Notes: generated from the sequence alone by a model not told the origin. DNA of 64,000 nucleotides from Micromonospora rifamycinica (GCF_900090265.1 NZ_LT607752.1:3038001-3102000); one strand, 5' to 3'. Shown: positions 24,250 through 33,600, counted from the first letter of the stretch. Translations and numbers: made by a program.

Positions 24250-25506
24250 GTGCCCGCCGATTCCGTCGCTTCCCCCGTCGCCACCCCGGAGGACCAGCGA
24301 AGCCGTACGGTCCGCCGGGTCGTCACGGTGCTGGCGCTGGCCGCCGTCCTACCGGCGCTCTACCTGCCGGGCCTGGTGCACGACTTCTTCGATCTGAAGA
24401 TCTACATGCGGGCGATGGACTGGTGGGCGTCCGGGCATCCGCTCTACGACTACGTGCAGCCCGACCGGGTGCAGGGTGAGCTCTACTTCACGTACCCGCC
24501 GTTCAGCGCGCTGCTGCTGCGCCCGTTCGGGGTGCTGCCGCTGGGCCTGACCATTGTCGTCTTCACGGCGCTGACCTGCGTCGGTGTCGTGGTCACCACC
24601 CGCTGGCTGGTGCTGCCGGTGATCGAGCGGCACGGTCTGCACCGGACGTTCGCGCTCGCCGTGTCGGTGCTGCTGGTCTTCGCGGTGGAGAGCACCCGGG
24701 AGACGATCACCTTCGGTCAGATCAACATGCTGCTGGTGGTGCTGATCCTGGCCGACCTGCTCTTCGCCGTACCCCGGGCGCGGCGATGGGCCGGGGTGGG
24801 CGTGGGGTTGGCCACGGCGCTCAAGCTCTTTCCGGGCATCTTCATCGTCTACCTGCTGGTGACCCGGCGCTGGCGGGCGGCCATGGTGGCCAGCGTCACG
24901 GCGGCGGCGGCGACGCTGCTGGCCGCCGCGGTGGCGCCGCAGGACTCGTGGCGGTTCTGGACCCACGAGCTGTGGGCCACCGACCGGGTCGGGCGGACCG
25001 ACTACACCGGCAACCAGTCGCTGTTCGGTCTGCTCAGCCGGATCGACGCGCCCGAGGAGCCGAACCGCCTGCTCTGGCTCGTCCTGGTCGTCGCCGTTCT
25101 CGGGTACGGGCTGCACCGGGCGGCCCGTGCCGCGCGCAGCGGTGACTGGTTGACCGGCCTCACCCTCACCGGCCTGGTCGGCGGTCTCATCAGCCCGATC
25201 ACCTGGACCCATCACATCTACTGGTTCGTCCCGGCGGTGGTGGTGCTGGTGGATGCCGCGCTCGACGCCGACCGGGAGACCCGGGAGGGGGCGCGACGCC
25301 GACGTCGGCTGCTCGCCCTCGCCATCGGCACCGGCCTGGTGATCGTCTGCGGGGTGGTCTCGTTCTTCGACTGGGGTGTCGCCCCGGCCCGGACGGACAA
25401 TCCGTGGGAGTTCCTGGTCCGCAACGCGTACGTGCTGCTGGCGGTGCTGCTGCTGATGCTGCTCCCGGTGCGGCGGGAACCGCTCCCGACCACCGGACAG
25501 CCCTGA
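24250..25506 (+). CDS. GT87/DUF2029-type membrane mannosyltransferase
   Basis: The 418-residue protein has about ten membrane segments and the loops typical of polyprenol-phosphate-mannose-dependent alpha-1,2-mannosyltransferases: HDFFDLKIYMRAMDWWASGH with the DxxxY region, LYFTYPPFSALLLRPFGVLP, GQINMLLVVLILADL and LATALKLFPGIFIVYLLVTR. Such enzymes lengthen mannose chains of phosphatidylinositol mannosides or related glycans on the outer face of the membrane. The exact acceptor is not readable. Start GTG, leaderless. Confidence 0.85.
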   Translation: MPADSVASPVATPEDQRSRTVRRVVTVLALAAVLPALYLPGLVHDFFDLKIYMRAMDWWASGHPLYDYVQPDRVQGELYFTYPPFSALLLRPFGVLPLGLTIVVFTALTCVGVVVTTRWLVLPVIERHGLHRTFALAVSVLLVFAVESTRETITFGQINMLLVVLILADLLFAVPRARRWAGVGVGLATALKLFPGIFIVYLLVTRRWRAAMVASVTAAAATLLAAAVAPQDSWRFWTHELWATDRVGRTDYTGNQSLFGLLSRIDAPEEPNRLLWLVLVVAVLGYGLHRAARAARSGDWLTGLTLTGLVGGLISPITWTHHIYWFVPAVVVLVDAALDADRETREGARRRRRLLALAIGTGLVIVCGVVSFFDWGVAPARTDNPWEFLVRNAYVLLAVLLLMLLPVRREPLPTTGQP

Positions 25507-25590
25507 AAAGGACAGATATTCCACTGTCTGACTTTTAGCGCTAATCTGACATGAGCCGGTCACGGCTACAACGCACCGCTCCCCCGGTGG

Positions 25591-25625
25591 GACGGCCCTC
25601 CGCGTCGGCAGCGCGGAGGGCCGTC
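25591..25625. terminator. Bidirectional terminator hairpin
   Basis: A perfect 14-bp stem (GACGGCCCTCCGCG and its complement) with a 7-nt loop lies between the convergent GT87-type and ycnI genes. The surrounding 25507-25775 has only short GGGACCGGCC-type repeats and a TTAGCGCTAA palindrome at 25535-25544. Confidence 0.75.
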
Positions 25626-25775
25626 ACCGGGACCGGACCGCCGGGAGGGAAGGCCGCCACCGGGACCGGCCACCGCGCGGAAGGCCGCACCGGGACCGGC
25701 CACCGCACGACAGCGACCCACCGCACGACAGCGGCCCGCCGGACGGATCCGACGGGCCGGTGCGGGCGGTGCGGG

Positions 25776-26510
25776 TCAGGACTTCGGCGTCGGCTCCCGC
25801 CGGGTCCGGGCGAAGGCCAGCCCGCCGAGGGCCAGGCCGCCGAGCCCGGCCAGCAGGCCGACGACGCCCAGCACGATCGCCGTCGAACCCGAGTCGTCGT
25901 CATCGTCGTCGTCCCCGGCCGCCGCCGTCGCACCGGCCGCCGGAGCCGCCGACGGAGAACCGGCCGCGGCCGTCAGGGTCAGCACCGGTGCCGGGTTCTC
26001 CGGCTCCTCCGCACCCGGGGTCGGCTCCTCGATCCACCGCGACACGTTGCCGTCGGAGTAGGTCTGGAGCGTCTTGAAGACCATCCTGTCGACCTGCGGC
26101 AGCGGACCCATCGAGACCGGGAACTCCTGGAACTCACCCGGCTTGACGCCCCCACCGGCGGCGGCCGTCCAGGTGAGCTTGGAAACCGCCTCCGTGAGCT
26201 GGCTGCCGTGCACCTCGATCGGCGGATCCACCTTGCGCTTCTCCACCGCGACCGTCCACCCCGGCACCGGCATCGTGGAGACCGAGCCGACCGGGGCGTT
26301 CTCCGGCAGGTTCACCTCGATCTTGACGGTGGAGGCGGTGTCGCTCTCGTTGGGCACCCGGACGGCGAACCGGCCGTAGCTGCCCTGGGTCGCCTCCCTC
26401 GGGTTGACCGTGACGTGCGCCGCGGCCGGCCCGGCGAAGCCCAGCAGCGTGGCGGCGACGGCGGTGAGGGTGAGCGCGGCGGCGGATGCGGTGCGCCGGA
26501 GACGGATCAT
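25776..26510 (-). CDS. YcnI-family copper-associated surface protein
   Basis: The 244-residue protein has a signal peptide cut near GPAAAH, leaving the N-terminal His that YcnI proteins use to bind copper (HVTVNPREATQGSYGRFAVR). A single beta-sandwich domain follows to about residue 165, then a linker with a run of seven Asp, and one membrane segment (AIVLGVVGLLAGLGGLALGG) with a basic tail. It is thus a secreted domain anchored at its C-terminus. It lies 16 nt after the CopC-CopD gene on the same strand, which supports a role in copper handling outside the membrane. Confidence 0.9.
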   Translation of the reverse strand: MIRLRRTASAAALTLTAVAATLLGFAGPAAAHVTVNPREATQGSYGRFAVRVPNESDTASTVKIEVNLPENAPVGSVSTMPVPGWTVAVEKRKVDPPIEVHGSQLTEAVSKLTWTAAAGGGVKPGEFQEFPVSMGPLPQVDRMVFKTLQTYSDGNVSRWIEEPTPGAEEPENPAPVLTLTAAAGSPSAAPAAGATAAAGDDDDDDDSGSTAIVLGVVGLLAGLGGLALGGLAFARTRREPTPKS

Positions 26511-26526
26511 CTGGGACGGGCCCTTC

Positions 26527-28182
26527 TTACTTGATCGGCACGGTGGCGGTCACCGTGGCCTGGTCGATGTCGGAGGTACGGACCGTGAAACGCAGTTGCC
26601 ACTCACCCGCCGACGGGAAGCTGAACTCCCCGGTCGCGTGGTTGTCGGTCAGCTTGAGCAGCGGGATGTCGATCGGTTCCACCCCGGCCGAGGGCAGCGC
26701 GGCGGTGGCCTTCCACTCCACCACCGGCTGCGGCCGGTTGTCCGGCGTGTAGGCGTACAGGTGCATCGAGTTGTTGCCCCGCTCGGCCGGGTCCAGCTCG
26801 ACCTGGAGCGAGTAGATCGGGCTGGTCAACGTGGTCGAGTAGTAGCCGGCGTCCGCGCCGGAGCCGCCGTCGGCGGCGGTCCGGGCCGGCGGGGTCTGCA
26901 CCAGGACCGCCGTGACCCCGAGGATAACCGCGGTGACCGCCAGCTCCACCCAGACCGCGCGCCGCACCGGCATCGGCCGGGCCGCCGCGGTCCGCCGCCG
27001 CACCAGCTGCCGGGAGTACGCGGCCACCCCCACCACCAGCGCGAACAGTCCGATCTTGACGAGCAGCAGCCGGCCGTACGTGGTGCCGGTGAGGGCGGCG
27101 AGGGTGCCCACCTCGATCAACCCCTGCACGACGCCGGCCAGCAGCAGCGCCGCGACCGCCAGCGCCGCCCAGCGGGACCAGATCGGCAGGATCGCGCCCA
27201 GCTCCCGCTCGTCGGCCCGGCGCAGCAGGAAGCCGGCCAGCATCACCAGCCCGCCCAGCCAGACCGCCATGCTGCCCAGGTGCACCGCGTCGACGAGCAC
27301 CGAGACCGCCGGGGCCGGGGAGGCCGCCGGATGCCCGGCCAGCGGCCAGGTGAACAGCCCGGCCACCCCGAGCCCGGTCAGGATGAGCCCGTCGGTGCGA
27401 CCCACCGGCCCCCGGGTCAGCGGCCGGAGCAGGAACACCGACGCCGCCAACAGACCCAGCCGGATCAGGTGGGCGCTGCCGTACCCGCTGCCCAGCACCT
27501 CGGACAGCCCCTCGCCGGTGACGTCGAACACACCGCCTCCGGCGGTGTACGGCACCTGCAACCACACCTCGACCGCGGTGGCGACGGCGAGCAGCCCGGT
27601 GCCGGCCCACAGCAGCCGGGCCGGCCCCCGCCGGGACAGCCGCAGCGGCCAGAGCGCGGCCAGCACCAGCGTCGGACCCACCACCAGCAGCAGCCCCGCG
27701 TACCCCAGGTAGCGGGCCACCTTCACCCCCGCACCGACCACCGGGTCGGCCCGGCTGTCCGTGCCGGAGTCGGTCGGCGGTGTCGACGGCGCTCCCACCG
27801 AGTAGGTGAACGCCCCGGAGACCGGGTGGCTGTCGGCGGAGATCACCCGGTAGCTGACCAGGTAGGTGCCGCGCGGACCGGCCGGGTCGACCCCGATGGT
27901 CACCACGGACCCCTCGAACCGGGGTTCCCCCCGGTCGGCGCGGGAGCCGTCCGGCGCGATGACCCGCACCTTGTCGGGCACCTTGCGGACCGACTCGCTG
28001 AACGTCAGCACCACCTCTGACGGGGCGCTCGGCACCACCGCCGAGGCGACCGGGCTGCTGCTGGCCAGCACGGCGTGGGCCGCGGCCGGCCCGCCGGGGG
28101 CGAGCAGCAGGGCGACGAGGGTGACCAGCAGGCCGGCAGCGGCACCCGTGCGGGCGAGCCAGCGACGATCGACGGCGTTCAT
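26527..28182 (-). CDS. CopC-CopD fusion copper-resistance/import protein
   Basis: The 551-residue protein starts at ATG 28182. A signal peptide ends at PAAAHAVLASSSP, so the mature CopC domain begins with the His expected to bind copper. CopC runs to about residue 125 (VISADSHPVSGAFTYSVGAP). Eight or so membrane segments of the CopD type follow, including LGSMAVWLGGLVMLAGFLLR. The C-terminal 110 residues form an extra outer domain (YSLQVELDPAERGNNSMHLY). The protein probably moves or senses copper across the membrane. The ycnI gene follows 16 nt downstream. Confidence 0.92.
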   Translation of the reverse strand: MNAVDRRWLARTGAAAGLLVTLVALLLAPGGPAAAHAVLASSSPVASAVVPSAPSEVVLTFSESVRKVPDKVRVIAPDGSRADRGEPRFEGSVVTIGVDPAGPRGTYLVSYRVISADSHPVSGAFTYSVGAPSTPPTDSGTDSRADPVVGAGVKVARYLGYAGLLLVVGPTLVLAALWPLRLSRRGPARLLWAGTGLLAVATAVEVWLQVPYTAGGGVFDVTGEGLSEVLGSGYGSAHLIRLGLLAASVFLLRPLTRGPVGRTDGLILTGLGVAGLFTWPLAGHPAASPAPAVSVLVDAVHLGSMAVWLGGLVMLAGFLLRRADERELGAILPIWSRWAALAVAALLLAGVVQGLIEVGTLAALTGTTYGRLLLVKIGLFALVVGVAAYSRQLVRRRTAAARPMPVRRAVWVELAVTAVILGVTAVLVQTPPARTAADGGSGADAGYYSTTLTSPIYSLQVELDPAERGNNSMHLYAYTPDNRPQPVVEWKATAALPSAGVEPIDIPLLKLTDNHATGEFSFPSAGEWQLRFTVRTSDIDQATVTATVPIK

Positions 28183-28525
28183 CCCGCCATGCTCGCTGAC
28201 CGGAGCCCCGAACGCCCACCCGACCGCCCCGTGACGGCACGGGGTGGCCCCGGCGGCCGGGGCGCCTGCCGTAGGTGGTGGCACGTCATGAGCAGGTAGT
28301 CGGACGGGAGGGGGGAAAAGTTCCCGGCGTGAGCGGGACCATGCAAAGGGCCGAAGGACCCTGCCCGCCACGGCCACGCCGCGTAGCCTGGCTTGTCGTG
28401 ACCCCCGCTCACCGCGACCCCGCCGCGACCGCCCGCCAGGCCCCGCCGACCGGTCCCACCCGCCCCCGGGCGGGCCACCGGGGACCGGCCACGCCGGGGA
28501 ACCCGAGGGCCGGGCGGGACGACCA
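28183..28525. other. Divergent promoter region between copCD and the MauE-type gene
   Basis: 343 bp without a convincing gene. A TAGCCT sequence at 28385-28390 could be a -10 box for the plus-strand operon. A short Pro/Arg-rich frame ends inside the MauE start and looks accidental. Confidence 0.4.
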
Positions 28526-29050
28526 ATGGGCGTGACCGCAGCGCGTACCCGGGCCGGAGGCTGGCCGGTCGTCCGGCCCTGGCTCGGCCTCGCCGCCCGG
28601 CTCGGCCTGGCCGCCGTGTGGCTGTTCGCCGGTGGGGCCAAGGTCGGCGACCTGGCCGCCTCCGGGCGGGCCGTCAACGCGTACCAGGTGATGCCCTACG
28701 AGGTGGCGACGGCGATCGGGGCCGCGCTGCCCTTCGTGGAACTGGCGCTGGGCCTGCTGCTGCTCGCCGGGCTGGCGACCCGGCTGAGCGCCGGGGTCTC
28801 CGCCGCGCTGCTGGTGGTCTTCGTCGCCGGCATCGCCTCGGCCTGGGCGCGCGGCCTGGCCATCGACTGCGGGTGCTTCGGCAGCGGCGGGCAGCTCGCC
28901 GCCGGCCAGGCCCCGAGCTACCTCCCGGAGATCCTCCGGGACCTGGGATTCCTGGCGCTGGCCGGATTCCTGCTGATCTGGCCCCGCACCCCGTTCTCGG
29001 TGGACGGCTGGCTCGCGGGCGACCCACCCGTGGAGGACGACGATGAGTAG
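28526..29050 (+). CDS. MauE/DoxX-family membrane protein
   Basis: The 174-residue protein has four membrane segments and the family motif LFAGGAKVGDLAASGRAVNA after the first. The Cys pair of the third loop is visible in AIDCGCFGSGGQL. MauE-type proteins work with thioredoxin-like partners in disulfide chemistry of exported proteins, and here the very next gene, overlapping by 8 bp, encodes a DsbA-type protein. The two probably act together outside the membrane. Confidence 0.85.
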   Translation: MGVTAARTRAGGWPVVRPWLGLAARLGLAAVWLFAGGAKVGDLAASGRAVNAYQVMPYEVATAIGAALPFVELALGLLLLAGLATRLSAGVSAALLVVFVAGIASAWARGLAIDCGCFGSGGQLAAGQAPSYLPEILRDLGFLALAGFLLIWPRTPFSVDGWLAGDPPVEDDDE

Positions 29051-29759
29051 TCGCAAGGGGCGCAACGAGGCCGCGCGGGTGGTCCGCGAGCAGCTCGCCC
29101 GGGAGAAGCGGCGCAAGCGGACCCTCTGGACCTCCGTCGGCGCGGTCGTGGTGCTGGTGATCGCCGGCCTGATCGGCTGGAGCGTCTACTCCAGCCAGAA
29201 GTCGGACACCTTCACCGCGCCGCCCGGGGCGAACGACGCCGGCACCGGCGTCGTGCTCGGCACCGGGCCGGTCACCATCGACCTCTACGAGGACTACCTC
29301 TGCCCGGTCTGCAAAGAGTTCCAGCAGACCAGCGGGGAGACCATCAACCAGCTGGTCTCCTCCGGCAAGGCCAGGGTGGTCTTCCACCCGGTCGCCTACC
29401 TCAACCGGTTCTCCACCACCGAATACTCCACCCGTTCCTCGGCCGCGTCCGGCTGCGCGGCCCAGGGCGGCAAGTTCAAGGAGTTCACCGACGCGCTCTT
29501 CGCCCAGCAGCCGCCGGAGGGCAGCGCCGGGCTGAGCAACGACCAGTTGATCGACATCGGCGCGGGCGTCGGGCTGAACAGGGACGACTTCGGCTCCTGC
29601 GTCAGGGACGGCACGTACACGGCGTGGACCGAACACGTCACCGACGACGCCAGCAAGGCCGGGGTCACCGGCACCCCGACCCTCAAGGTGAACGGCACCG
29701 CCGTGTCCGACCGCAGCCCGGCCGGCATCACCGCGGCCGTGGAGGCGGCCGGCAAGTGA
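29043..29759 (+). CDS. Membrane-anchored DsbA-like thiol oxidoreductase
   Basis: The 238-residue protein has a basic cytoplasmic N-terminus, one membrane segment (about residues 31-49) and a thioredoxin-fold outer domain. The active site is Cys87-Pro-Val-Cys90 (DLYEDYLCPVCKEF), and the cis-proline loop is GVTGTPTLKVNG. It should make or shuffle disulfides in exported proteins. The ATG lies inside the MauE gene's 3' end, and its stop overlaps the next gene as GTGA, so the three are co-translated. Confidence 0.9.
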   Translation: MSSRKGRNEAARVVREQLAREKRRKRTLWTSVGAVVVLVIAGLIGWSVYSSQKSDTFTAPPGANDAGTGVVLGTGPVTIDLYEDYLCPVCKEFQQTSGETINQLVSSGKARVVFHPVAYLNRFSTTEYSTRSSAASGCAAQGGKFKEFTDALFAQQPPEGSAGLSNDQLIDIGAGVGLNRDDFGSCVRDGTYTAWTEHVTDDASKAGVTGTPTLKVNGTAVSDRSPAGITAAVEAAGK

Positions 29760-30850
29760 CCCCGGCACCCCTGCGGCGGGCCGTCCTGCTGGTCATCGCC
29801 GCACTGCTCGGCCTGCTCGGCACCGCCGCCCCGGCGTACGCGCACGGAGCGGACGCCCCCGACGGCACCGACTACCGCACCGCGGTGACCGGGATCACCC
29901 CGGCCCGGCCGGGGCTGACCGTCCGGGCCGTCGAGGCGGGCGCGCGACTGGAGCTGGTCAACCGCACCGGCCGGGACGTCGAGGTGATCGGCTACTCCGG
30001 GGAGCCGTACCTGCGGGTCGGCCCGGACGGGGCGTACGAGAACACCCGCTCCCCCGCCACGTACCTCAACCGGACCCTGGCCGGCGACACCGCGCTACCC
30101 GCCGCCGCCGACCCGGCCGCCCCGCCGCAGTGGCGCAGGATCGGCGACGACCAGCGGGTCCGCTGGCACGACCAGCGCACCCTGTGGCGGGAGCCCACGG
30201 TGCCCGCCCCGGTGGCCGCCGACCCGGGCCGGGAGCACCGGGTCCGCGACTGGGCCGTGCCGCTGCGCGCCGGGGGCGAACCGGTGGAGCTGCGCGGCAC
30301 CCTCGACTGGGTGCCGCCACCGGACCCGTACCCGTGGTGGGTGGCCGCCACCCTCGGGGCGCTGCTGGTCGGGGCGGCAGGTCTGCTGCCGGGCGGTCGG
30401 GCGCTGCGTGGCGTCGGCGCGGTGCTCGCCCTGGGTGGGGCCGCCGCCGTCGCGCTGGTGCTCGGCCGGGAGCTGGACGCCGGGGCGCAGGGGGTGGCCG
30501 GGGTGCTGCTCGGGCTGCTCGCCGGGCAGCTCTGGCCGCTGCTGACCGGGCTGGGCGCGCTGGCCGCCGGCGGGTGGGCGCTGGCCCGGCGGCCCGCCGC
30601 CGACTTCGTGCTCGCGCTGGCCGGCGCGTGCCTGACCCTCTTCGTCGGCGTCGCCAACCTCACCGTGCTGTCCCGCGCGGTCGCCCCGGTGCCCTGGTCC
30701 GGCGGCACCGCGCGGGTGCTGGTGACCGGGGTGCTGGTCGCCGGGGTGGGCGCGGCCGGGGCCGGTCTGCTCCGGCTGCACGCCGCCGCCCGCACCGCCG
30801 CGCCCCGGACCCCCGCCGGCCCGGTCCCGAGCCCACCCGTCCACCGGTGA
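29756..30850 (+). CDS. Exported membrane protein of unknown function, third gene of the MauE operon
   Basis: The GTG at 29756 overlaps the previous stop, giving 364 residues. A signal peptide ends near APAYAHG, followed by an outer domain of about 170 residues (ARLELVNRTGRDVEVIGYSG; Trp-rich HDQRTLWREP) and then six or seven membrane segments. I do not recognise a named family, although such proteins recur beside copper and MauE genes in actinomycetes. The mature His near the N-terminus recalls CopC and YcnI, so copper handling is a reasonable guess. Confidence 0.72.
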   Translation: MTPAPLRRAVLLVIAALLGLLGTAAPAYAHGADAPDGTDYRTAVTGITPARPGLTVRAVEAGARLELVNRTGRDVEVIGYSGEPYLRVGPDGAYENTRSPATYLNRTLAGDTALPAAADPAAPPQWRRIGDDQRVRWHDQRTLWREPTVPAPVAADPGREHRVRDWAVPLRAGGEPVELRGTLDWVPPPDPYPWWVAATLGALLVGAAGLLPGGRALRGVGAVLALGGAAAVALVLGRELDAGAQGVAGVLLGLLAGQLWPLLTGLGALAAGGWALARRPAADFVLALAGACLTLFVGVANLTVLSRAVAPVPWSGGTARVLVTGVLVAGVGAAGAGLLRLHAAARTAAPRTPAGPVPSPPVHR

Positions 30851-30881
30851 GGTCGACCGCCCCTCGGCGCTCCCGGGCCGG

Positions 30882-31646
30882 TCAGCCGGTCGGTCGCGGG
30901 TGGAAGCCGTAGGGCAGTTCCAGGCGGTGCCGGGCCAGCAGGGCCGCATCGGCGAGCAGATCGGCGGTGGGGGCGTCGGCGACGATCCGGCCGGCGTCCA
31001 GGATCACCGCCCGGTCGCACAGCTCCGCCGCGTAGGGCAGGTCGTGGGTGACCATCAGCAGGGTCACCGGCAGGGCTCGCAGGATCCCGGCCAGCTCCCG
31101 GCGGGCCGCCGGGTCCAGGTTGGACGACGGCTCGTCGAGGACCAGGATCTCCGGGCGCATCGCCAGCACGGTGGCCACCGCCACCCGGCGACGCTGCCCG
31201 AACGACAGGTGGTGCGGGGCGCGGTCCCGGTGCTCGGCCATCCCCACCGCCGTCAGCGCCTCGTCCACCCGGGCGGCCAGCTCGGCACCGCGCAGCCCCA
31301 GGTTGGCCGGGCCGAACGCCACGTCCTCGGCCACCGTGGGCAGGAAGAGCTGGTCGTCCGGATCCTGGAAGACGATGCCCACCCGGCGGCGGACCTCGGC
31401 CAGGGTGTCCCGGTCCCGGGACACCGTCAGCCCGCCCACGCTCACCACCCCCTCGGTGGGGGTGAGGATGCCGTTGAGGTGCAGCACCAGCGTGGTCTTG
31501 CCGGCACCGTTCGGGCCGAGCAGGGCCACCCGCTCGCCGCGCGGCACCGTCAGGTCCACCCCGGCCAGCGCGAGGTGACCGTCCGGGTACGCGTACCGGA
31601 CGCCACGCACGTCCAGGGAGACAGCGGTCTGCACGTACCCGATCAT
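30882..31646 (-). CDS. cbiO: ECF transporter ATPase for cobalt or nickel
   Basis: The ATG at 31646 overlaps the CbiQ stop. The 254-residue ATPase has Walker A LLGPNGAGKTTL, Q-loop GIVFQDPDDQLF, signature HLSFGQRRRVAVA, Walker B ILVLDEPSSNLD and the switch His in MVTHDLPYA. It powers uptake by the CbiM-PDGLE-CbiQ membrane complex encoded just upstream in the same operon. Confidence 0.93.
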   Translation of the reverse strand: MIGYVQTAVSLDVRGVRYAYPDGHLALAGVDLTVPRGERVALLGPNGAGKTTLVLHLNGILTPTEGVVSVGGLTVSRDRDTLAEVRRRVGIVFQDPDDQLFLPTVAEDVAFGPANLGLRGAELAARVDEALTAVGMAEHRDRAPHHLSFGQRRRVAVATVLAMRPEILVLDEPSSNLDPAARRELAGILRALPVTLLMVTHDLPYAAELCDRAVILDAGRIVADAPTADLLADAALLARHRLELPYGFHPRPTG

Positions 31647-32413
31647 GTCAGGACGACGGCGGTCGCGGCGATGGCCACCGCCACGACCGGCACGGTGGCC
31701 GCCGCCGCCCACTGCCCGGCGGTCGCCGCGCCGGCCCCCTGCCAGACCACCGGCATCCGCCCGGTGTAGCCCCGGGAGAGCATCGCCAGGTAGACCCGCT
31801 CACCCCGTTCGAAGGCCCGCAGGAACAGCGCGCCCACCCCGGCGGCGAAGCCCCGCAGCTGCCACAGGAAACGCGGGTCGTCACCGCGGGAGACCCGGGC
31901 CACCCGCATCCGGCGGGCCTCACCGACCAGCACGTCGAGGTAGCGCAGCATGAACGTGGCGATCTGGGTGATGATCTGCGGGCACCGCAGCCGGTCCAGC
32001 CCGACGATCAGGTCCCGGGTGGTGGTCGTCGCCGCCAGCAGCAGTGACGCCAGCACCCCCAGGGTGCCCTTGGCGACGATGTTCCACGCCCCGTGCAGGC
32101 CGTCCACCGACAGGCTCAGCCCGGCGAACTCGGTCCGCGCCCCGGCACCGAGGAACGGCAGGGCGACGGCGAAGAGCACGAACGGCAGCTCGATCGTGGC
32201 GCGCAGCAGCAGCCAGCGCGGACCCACCCGGGCCAGCGCGGCGACGACGGCGACCAACAGGGCGTACCCGCCGAAGGCCCAGAACGCCTCGCGCGGGGTG
32301 GCCACCACCGCCACGGTGAACAGCACCATCGCGGCGATCTTGACCTCGGGGGCCAGCCGGTGCACCCGGGACGGGGTGTCCCGGTAGAGCACGTGTGCGT
32401 GTCCGGCTCCCAC
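31643..32413 (-). CDS. cbiQ: ECF transporter T component
   Basis: The 256-residue membrane protein starts at GTG 32413 (VGAGHAHVLYRDTPSRVHRL). The Ala-Arg-Gly-type coupling motifs are seen in GEARRMRVARVSRGDDPRFL and LAMLSRGYTGRMP, which contact the ATPase. Five or six membrane segments are visible. It links CbiO to the substrate-binding CbiM. The start is 15 nt after the PDGLE gene's stop. Confidence 0.9.
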   Translation of the reverse strand: MGAGHAHVLYRDTPSRVHRLAPEVKIAAMVLFTVAVVATPREAFWAFGGYALLVAVVAALARVGPRWLLLRATIELPFVLFAVALPFLGAGARTEFAGLSLSVDGLHGAWNIVAKGTLGVLASLLLAATTTTRDLIVGLDRLRCPQIITQIATFMLRYLDVLVGEARRMRVARVSRGDDPRFLWQLRGFAAGVGALFLRAFERGERVYLAMLSRGYTGRMPVVWQGAGAATAGQWAAAATVPVVAVAIAATAVVLT

Positions 32414-32427
32414 GGCGTACCGCCGGG

Positions 32428-32838
32428 TCAGCCGACGGAGCCGGACGCGGGCTGCCGGTCGGCGGTGCCGCCGGCCTGCTCGCCCCGGGTGTCGGTGTCG
32501 GCCGGGCCACGGCGACGCAGCAGCCAGAACAGGCCGCCGCCGACGGCGAAGGTGAGCAGCACCCCGACCACCCCGGACAGGCCGGTGGAGAGGAAGCCGT
32601 TGTCGACACCCCGGATGCCGTAGTCGGCCAGCGGGCTGTCGGCCAGCTCGTGGTCCCTCGCCTGCCGGGCGGGGCAGGAGCCGCCGGTGATCTCGTCGTC
32701 GGCGTTCACCGTGCAGCCCTTGAGCAGCGACGAGTCCAGGCCGTCCGGGTGCGACGAGGCGTAGTTGCTGACCACCCCGGCCAGCAGCAGGGCGACCAGC
32801 AGGCCGACCGCCACGAACCCCCAGGAACGCTTCCTCAC
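32428..32838 (-). CDS. PDGLE-domain protein (CbiN/NikN-like subunit)
   Basis: The 136-residue protein has two membrane segments (GFVAVGLLVALLLAGVVSNY and GLSGVVGVLLTFAVGGGLFW) around an outer loop that begins SSHPDGLDSSLL, the motif that names the family. It replaces CbiN as the small partner of CbiM in cobalt and nickel transporters. A GGAGG site lies 6 nt before the GTG, which overlaps the cbiM stop. Confidence 0.9.
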   Translation of the reverse strand: MRKRSWGFVAVGLLVALLLAGVVSNYASSHPDGLDSSLLKGCTVNADDEITGGSCPARQARDHELADSPLADYGIRGVDNGFLSTGLSGVVGVLLTFAVGGGLFWLLRRRGPADTDTRGEQAGGTADRQPASGSVG

Positions 32839-33554
32839 CGCACACCTCCGACAGCCGGAACGGGAGCCGGCGCGGTCGCCGGCTTCAGCGCACGCAGCGC
32901 GTACACCAGATCGGGTCGGACCTTGGCCACGGTGGCGACCGTGGTCGCGGTGATCAGCCCCTCGCCGATGCCGATCAGCAGGTGGACGCCGGCCATCGTG
33001 CCGGCCAGGCCGGTGAGGTTGCCGCCCAGGTCGGTGGTGCCGCCGAGCCAGTACTGCACGACGAAGCCCTGGGACGCGACCACCACGCTGACCAGCGCCG
33101 AGACGAAGGCCGTCACGGCCAGGCCGGCGGGGGTGCGGGGAAGGACCCGCAGCAGGCCGGCGATCAGCAGGTACGCCGCCGCGGTGCCGAGCAGCGCCAT
33201 GTTGGTGATGTTCAGGCCGAGCATGGCGACGCCACCGTCGCCGAAGACCAGGGCCTGCACGATCAGCACCACCGACACACAGAGCGCGCCCACCCACGGG
33301 CCGACCAGCAGCGCGGCGAGCGCGCCGCCGAGCAGGTGACCGGAGACCCCGGCCGTGAAGATCGGGAAGTTGAGCATCTGGACGGCGAAGATGAACGCGG
33401 CGACCAGGCCGGCCATCGGCGCGAGCCGGTCGTCCAGGTCGCGCCGGCCGCGCAGCACGCAGAAGGTCAGGGCGGCCAGCGCCACGGCCGCGAAGACGCC
33501 CGCGACGGGACCGTTGATGATCCCGTTCGAGATGTGCATCGCCAGGGTTTCCAC
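32835..33554 (-). CDS. cbiM: Cobalt/nickel ECF transporter substrate-binding protein
   Basis: The 239-residue protein has MHISNGIIN at its N-terminus, the His-rich metal-binding start of the CbiM/NikM family, and FPIFTAGVSGHLLGGALAAL plus GVHLLIGIGEGLITATTVA further on. Seven membrane segments fit. It selects Co2+ or Ni2+; the sequence alone does not decide which. GGAGG precedes the GTG by 4 nt. First gene of cbiM-PDGLE-cbiQ-cbiO, with a palindromic operator upstream. Confidence 0.93.
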   Translation of the reverse strand: METLAMHISNGIINGPVAGVFAAVALAALTFCVLRGRRDLDDRLAPMAGLVAAFIFAVQMLNFPIFTAGVSGHLLGGALAALLVGPWVGALCVSVVLIVQALVFGDGGVAMLGLNITNMALLGTAAAYLLIAGLLRVLPRTPAGLAVTAFVSALVSVVVASQGFVVQYWLGGTTDLGGNLTGLAGTMAGVHLLIGIGEGLITATTVATVAKVRPDLVYALRALKPATAPAPVPAVGGVR

Positions 33555-33600
33555 GTGACCTCCAGTCGACCGGCGCGCTCAGCTTATTTCCCGCAGTCTG

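Noticed and set aside
25551..26534. Plus-strand frame after the GT87-type gene
   Set aside because: It starts with repeats of a Gly-Thr-Gly kind, crosses a terminator hairpin and runs antisense to ycnI.
28275..28535. Small plus-strand frame overlapping the MauE start
   Set aside because: Pro/Arg-rich, no ribosome site and no conserved look; it is more likely part of the divergent promoter region.
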